Source of the DNA: Casp-actino8 sp040381935
Lineage (GTDB): Bacteria; Actinomycetota; Acidimicrobiia; Acidimicrobiales; Ilumatobacteraceae
NCBI GenBank assembly: GCA_040381935.1
Contig: JBEIGJ010000018.1
Span: forward strand, 1-22,172
Reading direction: 5' to 3'
Length of the DNA: 22,172 bases
Part shown: in pieces, positions 14,849 through 22,172 of the stretch
Numbering within the stretch: the first letter of the stretch is position 1
Layout: every line of letters starts with the position of its first letter
Translations under genes and position numbers: made by a program
Notes under the pieces: generated by a model
Databases searched by the model: none
Seen by the model: only the letters and a program-made list of their open reading frames with translations
Told to the model about the DNA's origin: nothing

Positions 14849-14902
14849 ATCAATCGAACGAGACCGACCGAACGCACTGTGGTCATCTGGTTGCTGGGCA
14901 GA

Positions 14903-16993
14903 TCAGACGAAGGCGCTGGCGAAGACCAGCGAAACGATGGTCATGACCTTGATCAAGATGTTCATGGCCGGACCAGAGGTGTCCTTGAACGGATCGCCCA
15001 CGGTGTCGCCGACCACGGCGGCCTTATGTGGATCGGAACCTTTACCACCGTGATTGCCGGCCTCGATGAACTTCTTGGCATTGTCCCAGGCGCCACCGGC
15101 ATTAGCCATGAAGATTGCCAATGCGAAACCGGTTACCAAGGCACCAGCCAAGAGACCACCAAGTGCATCCACGCTGACGAATCCAACGGCCAAAGGCACG
15201 ACGATGGCCAGAGCGCCAGGGATGATCATTTCGCGCAACGACGCTTCGGTAGAGATGGCCACACATCGTGCCGAATCGGGTACGACACCTTCAACACCCT
15301 CGCGCAATCCAGGAATCTCGCGGAATTGGCGACGGACCTCTTCGATCATCTTGTTGGCCGCCCGGCCGACGGCGTCGATGGTCAGAGCCGCAAAGAGGAA
15401 GGGTAATCCCGCACCGATGAAGAGGCCGATGAAGACTTCGACATCGCCGACGTTCAAGCTGAGAACCGAACCGGCTTCCTTGACTGCGTACTCGAAGCTC
15501 TTGAACAAGGCCAGAGCAGTGAGGGCCGCTGAACCGACGGCAAAACCCTTGGCGATGGCCGCAGTGGTGTTGCCGAGTGAGTCGAGGGCATCGGTGACTT
15601 TGCGTACCGACGGATCGAGGTGGGCCATTTCGGCGATACCACCGGCGTTGTCGGCAATCGGCCCGTAGGCGTCAACTGAGACCACCACACCAGTGGTGGC
15701 CAACATTCCGATGGCGGCTACAGCGATGCCGTAGATCCCGCCGGGGATACCACCGTCGGCGGCACTACCGAGCGTCTGCTCACCACCCCAATAGGCAATA
15801 CCCACACCGATGAGAATCAGGATGACCGAGGCGGCAACAGAGACCATGCCCGTCGAGACACCGCTCAACACTGTGGTGGCCGGACCAGTTTCGGACTGCT
15901 TGGCAATCTTGCGCACCGGACCGAACTGGTCGGAGGTGTAGTACTCAGCGGTCTTGCCCAGGCCCCAACCGACGAGAAGTCCGCCGATGACTGAAGCGGC
16001 CAAGCCCCACGGCTTATCGGAGTCATCGAAGATCCAATACGACATGGCCACCGTGGCCACCACGGTGAGACCCATGGCCACATTGGTACCCATGTGCAGT
16101 GCCCGGCTGAGTGAGTGAGATTCGGTGGAGTCACCGCCCCGTACGAAGAACGAACCGATGATCGAAGCCACCATGCCGACAAAGGCAATGGCCAACGGGA
16201 ACATGAGCAGGCTGAGGTTGCCCACGTCGCCGGCGGTTTCAGCGGTGATACCGACGGCAAACGCCGCCAGCGAGATCGGAGCGATGATCGATCCGGCGTA
16301 GGACTCGAAAAGGTCGGCGCCCATACCTGCCACATCGCCCACGTTGTCGCCCACATTGTCGGCAATGGTGGCCGGGTTACGGGGATCGTCTTCGGGGATA
16401 CCGGCTTCTACTTTGCCTACCAGATCGGCGCCGACATCGGCAGCCTTGGTGTAGATGCCACCACCCACGCGCGAGAACAGGGCGATGGATGAGGCTCCCA
16501 GACCGAAAGCGGTCACCACTTCGAAGGCATCATCAACTTCCAGCCAGGTGACGAACACGATGTACGTGGCCGTCAGTCCCAAGAGCGCCAGGCCGGCCAC
16601 CGTGAAGCCCATGACCGCTCCACCGCGGAAGGCCACACCCAGGGCCTTGGCCGGACCACTGCGAGCCGCTTCGGCGGTTCGGGCATTGGCAATGGTGGCC
16701 ACCGTCATGCCGACGTAACCCGCACCTCCCGAGAGCACCGCTCCCAGCACGTAGGTCACCGCGGCCAGGGGCGCAATGACCAATGCAAGAAGCACTGCGA
16801 GGGCGATCACGAAAATGGCGACCCAGGAGTATTCCTTTTTCAAAAAAGCTCGCGAGCCTTTTTGAATCTCGGTCATCAAAAAGACCATGCGGTCGTTGCC
16901 GGGAGAATTCGATTCGACCGACTTGTAGTAATAGCCGGCCAAAACAAGGGCGGCTATTCCGGACAGTGCGGCAAGGTAGGGGATCTGATCCAC
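14903..16993 (-). CDS. hppA: Membrane-bound ion-translocating pyrophosphatase
   Basis: Integral membrane enzyme that splits pyrophosphate and pumps protons (or Na+) out of the cytoplasm. 696 aa with about 16 helices, the usual size. Seen: the substrate-binding signature DVGADLVGKVEAGIPEDDPRNPATIADNVGDNVGD (187-220, key residues Asp187, Asp191, Lys194, Glu196), the second acidic block SVDAYGPIADNAGG (439-452), and the third GSDPHKAAVVGDTVGDPFKDTSGP near the C-terminus. The GNTTAAIAKG motif has Ala478 and Ala481, which in this family marks the K+-dependent type, as opposed to Lys in K+-independent pumps. The GTG at 16993 is chosen: AGGAGG lies 10 bases upstream and the protein then begins MDQIPYL. 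Divergent from sdhC with 238 bases between. Confidence 0.95.
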   Translation of the reverse strand: MDQIPYLAALSGIAALVLAGYYYKSVESNSPGNDRMVFLMTEIQKGSRAFLKKEYSWVAIFVIALAVLLALVIAPLAAVTYVLGAVLSGGAGYVGMTVATIANARTAEAARSGPAKALGVAFRGGAVMGFTVAGLALLGLTATYIVFVTWLEVDDAFEVVTAFGLGASSIALFSRVGGGIYTKAADVGADLVGKVEAGIPEDDPRNPATIADNVGDNVGDVAGMGADLFESYAGSIIAPISLAAFAVGITAETAGDVGNLSLLMFPLAIAFVGMVASIIGSFFVRGGDSTESHSLSRALHMGTNVAMGLTVVATVAMSYWIFDDSDKPWGLAASVIGGLLVGWGLGKTAEYYTSDQFGPVRKIAKQSETGPATTVLSGVSTGMVSVAASVILILIGVGIAYWGGEQTLGSAADGGIPGGIYGIAVAAIGMLATTGVVVSVDAYGPIADNAGGIAEMAHLDPSVRKVTDALDSLGNTTAAIAKGFAVGSAALTALALFKSFEYAVKEAGSVLSLNVGDVEVFIGLFIGAGLPFLFAALTIDAVGRAANKMIEEVRRQFREIPGLREGVEGVVPDSARCVAISTEASLREMIIPGALAIVVPLAVGFVSVDALGGLLAGALVTGFALAIFMANAGGAWDNAKKFIEAGNHGGKGSDPHKAAVVGDTVGDPFKDTSGPAMNILIKVMTIVSLVFASAFV

Positions 16994-17003
16994 GGTGAAT
17001 GAG

Positions 17004-17009
17004 CCTCCT
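17004..17009 (-). promoter_or_regulatory. Ribosome binding site fixing the hppA GTG start
   Basis: A full AGGAGG on the minus strand ends 10 bases before the GTG at 16993. The frame is open much further upstream (to 17281) but that part overlaps the sdhC start and has no family similarity. Confidence 0.6.
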
Positions 17010-17049
17010 GGGGCATGGGGTCGGGGACGAGACGTTATGTTAGGACATT

Positions 17050-17090
17050 GGCGAGCCGCGACAGGGATTGATCGTGACTCCCGGCTCGTC
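17050..17090. promoter_or_regulatory. Long-armed dyad between hppA and sdhC
   Basis: CGAGCCG (17052-17058) and CGGCTCG (17082-17088) form a perfect 7-base inverted repeat with 23 bases between. One G-T and one G-C pair extend it to 9. It lies in the shared upstream region of two divergent energy genes and could be a regulator site or a 5' leader hairpin of hppA. The rest of 16994-17231 shows no recognisable promoter or RNA gene. Confidence 0.35.
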
Positions 17091-17231
17091 CGTGAGACAT
17101 ATGACTGGTCCAACCGCTGAGAATTACGTCGGGGAGAATTTCGGGTAGATGGCGCCGATGGGGCTAGCGTCTGATCGTTCTCTTCGGATCTTTCAGTCCG
17201 ACCCCAGACGTTGTCGAAAGGCGAATGTGAA

Positions 17232-17999
17232 ATGACCCAAACCGTCATGAAGCGCAGTCCAGTCACCGGAACCGCAATCAAGAGCTCCGATCGCCGCCGA
17301 CGCCCCTTTCTCCTCGATATCTATCGCACGGCTACCGGCAAGAAATACGCCATGGCCATCACCGGAATCGGTCTCTTGGGATTCGTCTTTTTCCATATGG
17401 TCGGCAACTTGAAGATGTACTTCGGTCCCGCTGATCTCAACGAATACGCCCACTTTCTGGAGAAGCTGCTCTATCCCTTGATGCCCGAAAAGGGGACGTT
17501 GTGGTTGTTGCGGATCGGGCTCATTGTCATGGTGGTGGTCCACATCCACGCGGCTTATTCACTGACGGTCATGAACCGAAAGGCTCGTCCGGTCAAGTAC
17601 CAAAGTGAGCGGGATTATCAGATCGCCAGTTTTGCCAGCCGGACGATGCGCTGGACCGGCATCATCGTTCTCCTCTTCGTTATTTGGCACCTCATGGACT
17701 TGACCTTTGGAACGGTCAACGCCTATGTGGGCACCAAGGACGAGGACGGATTGAAAGATGTTTACGGAGCCGTTGTAGCCAGCTTCGAGCGGGTCCCGGT
17801 ATCCATCTTCTACATTGCCGCCAATATTGCCCTCGGCATTCATCTCTTCCATGGGGTGTGGAGCCTGTTCCAGTCCATTGGTTGGAACAACCCTCGTTTC
17901 AACAAGTGGCGTCGTTCGATCGCCACCGGTTTTGCTGCCGCCATCGTGGTGGGCAACGTTTCATTCCCAATCGCCGTCCTCGCCGGAATCGTCGGCTGA
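17232..17999 (+). CDS. sdhC: Succinate dehydrogenase cytochrome b558 subunit
   Basis: Membrane anchor of complex II, of the single-subunit di-heme b558 type (like Wolinella FrdC), which replaces separate SdhC and SdhD. 255 aa with five helices after a basic N-terminal extension of about 38 residues. Seen: candidate heme ligands His55 (FFHMVGNL), His104 (VHIHAAYS), His153 (IWHLMDL) and His204 (GIHLFHGVW), spaced 49-51 residues apart as expected for two stacked hemes. The ATG at 17232 is preferred to the TTG at 17211, as AAAGG lies 10 bases before it. First gene of sdhC-sdhA-sdhB, with 22 bases to sdhA. Electrons would pass to menaquinone in an actinobacterium; that is inferred from the type. 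Confidence 0.92.
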   Translation: MTQTVMKRSPVTGTAIKSSDRRRRPFLLDIYRTATGKKYAMAITGIGLLGFVFFHMVGNLKMYFGPADLNEYAHFLEKLLYPLMPEKGTLWLLRIGLIVMVVVHIHAAYSLTVMNRKARPVKYQSERDYQIASFASRTMRWTGIIVLLFVIWHLMDLTFGTVNAYVGTKDEDGLKDVYGAVVASFERVPVSIFYIAANIALGIHLFHGVWSLFQSIGWNNPRFNKWRRSIATGFAAAIVVGNVSFPIAVLAGIVG

Positions 18000-18007
18000 T
18001 CACTTTC

Positions 18008-18013
18008 AAGGAG
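18008..18013 (+). promoter_or_regulatory. Ribosome binding site of sdhA
   Basis: AAGGAG with an 8-base spacer to the ATG at 18022 settles the start; the open frame continues upstream through sdhC (from 17815) but has no ribosome site or similarity there. Confidence 0.65.
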
Positions 18014-18021
18014 ATACCCAG

Positions 18022-19940
<1,919 letters not shown>

Positions 19941-19944
<4 letters not shown>

Positions 19945-20720
19945 GCAACCATCTGAAGAACTTGAAGTTGAAGATCTGGCGCCAGTCTGGTCCTGCGGAC
20001 TCTGGCCATTTCGAGGACTACGTCATGGACGAGATCAGCGATGAGGCTTCCTTCCTCGAGATGCTCGATGTATTGAACGAAACGCTGATTTCTCGCAATG
20101 AGATGCCAGTGGTATTCGATCACGATTGTCGGGAAGGGATTTGTGGAACGTGCTCGTTGATGATCAATGGTCAGGCGCATGGACCGCAGCGAGGTACCGC
20201 AACTTGTCAGTTGCATATGCGCAAGTTCAAGAGTGGCGATGAGATCGTGATCGAGCCGTGGCGTGCTGCGGCATTTCCGATCATCAAAGATCTCATGGTT
20301 GATCGCTCGGCATTTGACCGCATCATCGAATCGGGTGGATTCATCACCGCGCCGACGGGTGGTGCTCCTGATGCGAATCTGATTCCCATCCCCAAGCCAG
20401 TTGCCGATGCGGCAATGGACTCAGCCGAGTGCATTGGTTGCGGTGCCTGTGTGGCGGCCTGCCCCAATGGTGCCGCCAACCTTTTCACCGGTGCCAAGAT
20501 CGCTCACTTGAATCGGTTGCCCCAAGGACAGGCTGAGCGCTTCAAGCGAGTGGAAGCCATGGTTGAGACCATGGATGAGCGTTTCGGTTCCTGTACCAAT
20601 CATGGTGAGTGCGAGGCCGCATGTCCGAAAGAAATTTCGATTGATGTGATTGCCCTGATGAACAAGGATTACCGCAAGGCCAAAGTCCGAAACCGCAAGG
20701 ACACGGCGCGTATTCAGTGA
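19941..20720 (+). CDS. sdhB: Succinate dehydrogenase iron-sulfur subunit
   Basis: Electron-transfer subunit of complex II, 259 aa. Seen: N-terminal plant-type ferredoxin domain with the [2Fe-2S] ligands Cys63, 68, 71 and 89 (DHDCREGICGTC ... TATCQLHM). The C-terminal helical domain has Cys164, 167, 170 and 228 for [4Fe-4S], and Cys174, 218 and 224 for [3Fe-4S]; the assignment follows the E. coli spacing. The GTG start overlaps the sdhA stop as GTGA, with GGAG 6 bases upstream, so the two are translationally coupled. Last gene of the operon, ending 18 bases before the convergent glycoside hydrolase. Confidence 0.95.
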
Positions 20721-20738
20721 CCTTGTCCGATTGACCCC

Positions 20739-22172
20739 TCAGTGGGCGATGGAAGACGTGTAGCGATTGGTGGCGACGACGTCGCCGCATTCCAATGTGA
20801 GATCGATGGTCAGCATTGAATGATCGCGATTCTCGATGTCGTGATCATCGTCGACTGAGACTTCGATTTGCCCGACGCGCGTGCAGTCATCGCTAGCAAT
20901 GTCTCCTGCCCATCGCCACTCTTGCGTCGTCGTGCCGATCGTTACCAATGCGGTCACCACTGCTGCCGAGAGTTCATGGTGAAGATCGCTGACGACGTGG
21001 ATGTCAATGTGGTGTGTTTCTCCGAGTTGCACGACAGCAGGCAGTTGTTGGGCAACCACGATGACTGGCCGACAGGCCTCGGAGAGGGCGGTATAGGCCA
21101 GTTTCGGAACTCGTTTGTGATCGAGAAGACTGCACGAGATCATCGGCATGGCATCGTTCAGTGTGAAGACGCAAAATCCCCCGGTGGGCCGGTACTTCAA
21201 GGTCCGCAAAGTTTCGATATGGACTTTGATGATCTCGGCCTGGTAGATCTGCGTCGCCAATTTCCAATCGGCAAAACTGGGGAATCGAGCGGGCGGTAGT
21301 CGTTGCTCGAAAATGCGCTGATCCATTCCGTGATGTCGAGAGAGGTGCTGCCAATCGATAGTCGGCCATGAAGAGTGATCGATGAAATCATCGGAGTCGG
21401 GCACGGCCTGCGCCCCGAATTCACCAACGAAACGGACGAGACGGGGGAGGCGAGCCGCAAGTACGGGCAAGTCATGAGCTGAGCCCCGCTGCCAACCGAG
21501 AAAAAGATGGCTATCCGTTCCATCTAATTGCGGCAAATGTGGCAAAACGCCGCTATGAGCAACACAGGGCCGCGTGTCGTCGGCTTGTTCGAAGGCTCGC
21601 TTGACCCAACGATCGAGAATGGATTTGTTCCAAGAGGGCACTTGATGTCGGGCGACAAAGGCCCATGACCGACGTGACGACGGTGCTGTTCGATCCGAGC
21701 GTTCCTGGACCGGTTCGTCATGGGCGCACCAGGTGATGATGGAGGGGTGATGCCCGAGAAGGCTGACGGCGGCACGCGCTTGACGGACTGCTTGTTTGCG
21801 AATATTCCGGGAGTATCCACCATGGAGAGGGAAATCCTGCCAAATGAGCATCCCCAATTCATCGGCTGCTTGGTAGATCTCGGGTCTCGAGATATGACCA
21901 TGGAGTCGCACCAAATCGAGCCCGGCATCGCGTGCCAGTTCGATATCACGGTGAAGTTCCGCCGGTGACGCCGCACCGAGATCAGCGCATGTCGGCGCCA
22001 GGTTGGCTCCCTTGAGAAAGAGGCGCTCGCCATTCACCGAAAAGATCCAGTCCTGGACGGCTACTTCACGCAAACCAGTCCGACGGTTGACAGAGTGGCT
22101 GACTCTCCCATCACAGATGATCTCAATTGTGATCTCGCAGAGATTCTGATCTCCCAGACTCCAGGGCCACCA
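20739..22172 (-). CDS. Glycoside hydrolase family 2, beta-mannosidase-like, 5' end outside window
   Basis: C-terminal 477 residues of a family 2 glycosidase; the frame runs open to the window edge, so the N-terminal sugar-binding part is missing. Seen: the end of a beta-sandwich domain (WWPWSLGDQNL), then the barrel opening WIFSVNGERLFLKGANLAPTC, LVRLHGHISRPEIYQAADELGMLIWQDFPLHGGY, the acid/base region HHPSIITWCAHDEP (Glu at bases 21714-21716) and the nucleophile region RFVGEFGAQ (Glu at 21420-21422), followed by C-terminal beta domains. Both catalytic glutamates are present, but the residue before the acid/base is Asp rather than the nearly invariant Asn. No signal peptide can be judged. Likely acts on beta-mannosides or related glycans; the substrate is uncertain. 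Convergent with sdhB. Confidence 0.85.
   Translation of the reverse strand, partial: WWPWSLGDQNLCEITIEIICDGRVSHSVNRRTGLREVAVQDWIFSVNGERLFLKGANLAPTCADLGAASPAELHRDIELARDAGLDLVRLHGHISRPEIYQAADELGMLIWQDFPLHGGYSRNIRKQAVRQARAAVSLLGHHPSIITWCAHDEPVQERSDRTAPSSRRSWAFVARHQVPSWNKSILDRWVKRAFEQADDTRPCVAHSGVLPHLPQLDGTDSHLFLGWQRGSAHDLPVLAARLPRLVRFVGEFGAQAVPDSDDFIDHSSWPTIDWQHLSRHHGMDQRIFEQRLPPARFPSFADWKLATQIYQAEIIKVHIETLRTLKYRPTGGFCVFTLNDAMPMISCSLLDHKRVPKLAYTALSEACRPVIVVAQQLPAVVQLGETHHIDIHVVSDLHHELSAAVVTALVTIGTTTQEWRWAGDIASDDCTRVGQIEVSVDDDHDIENRDHSMLTIDLTLECGDVVATNRYTSSIAH

Noticed and set aside
14849..14902. Possible terminator between the convergent unrecognised gene and hppA
   Set aside because: ATCTG ... 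CAGAT gives a 5-base stem with a 9-base loop and no T run; too weak to call.
15054..15668. 204-codon plus-strand frame inside hppA
   Set aside because: Antisense to conserved pyrophosphatase segments; Pro/Ala/Thr-rich composition is a codon-phase artefact.

Overview
The window looks like a chromosomal segment of a moderately GC-rich actinobacterium, most likely of the class Acidimicrobiia. The grounds are the mycofactocin genes mftABC, paired mycofactocin-type (NDMA-dependent) alcohol dehydrogenases, an LCP-family cell-envelope protein, a di-heme b558-type succinate dehydrogenase operon without sdhD, frequent GTG starts, and dense coding with no gene-free stretch over 300 bases. The class is an inference from gene content; the phylum is more secure. 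I see no tRNA, rRNA, CRISPR array, insertion sequence or phage gene.

Layout. 1-1068: 3' part of a membrane glycosyltransferase (+), overlapping convergently with mftC. 930-2545: the compact minus-strand operon mftA-mftB-mftC, making the peptide precursor, its binding chaperone and the radical SAM maturase. 2546-2740: divergent control region with a candidate mft promoter and a dyad inside it. 2741-5131: two tandem NDMA-type zinc alcohol dehydrogenases (+). 5202-7042: a MoxR-like AAA+ ATPase and a VWA protein (+). 7039-8316: LCP-family protein (-), sharing its stop region with the VWA gene. 8470-11052: valS (-), and divergently 11108-12466: cysS (+), followed by an MFS transporter (12483-13706, +). 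13714-14160: SCP2-like protein (-). 14174-14848: unrecognised protein (+), only 13 bases from the SCP2-like start. 14903-16993: membrane pyrophosphatase hppA (-). 17232-20720: sdhC-sdhA-sdhB (+). 20739 to the window end: 3' part of a family 2 glycoside hydrolase (-).

How the genes fit together. The left third is a redox-cofactor island. MftC, with MftB, modifies the C-terminal Val-Tyr of MftA. The mature cofactor is thought to re-oxidise the tightly bound nicotinamide of dehydrogenases like the two encoded next door. The usual downstream genes mftD, mftE and mftF are not here, so maturation must be completed elsewhere or differently. The AAA+/VWA pair directly downstream of the dehydrogenases is a plausible assembly or remodelling system for them, but this rests on position only. 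The right half is housekeeping: two aminoacyl-tRNA synthetases, an ion-pumping pyrophosphatase and succinate dehydrogenase.

The most interesting unexplained unit is the combination of a minimal mftABC set, two dehydrogenase paralogues (one with a 13-residue insertion next to the zinc-ligand region) and a MoxR/VWA pair.
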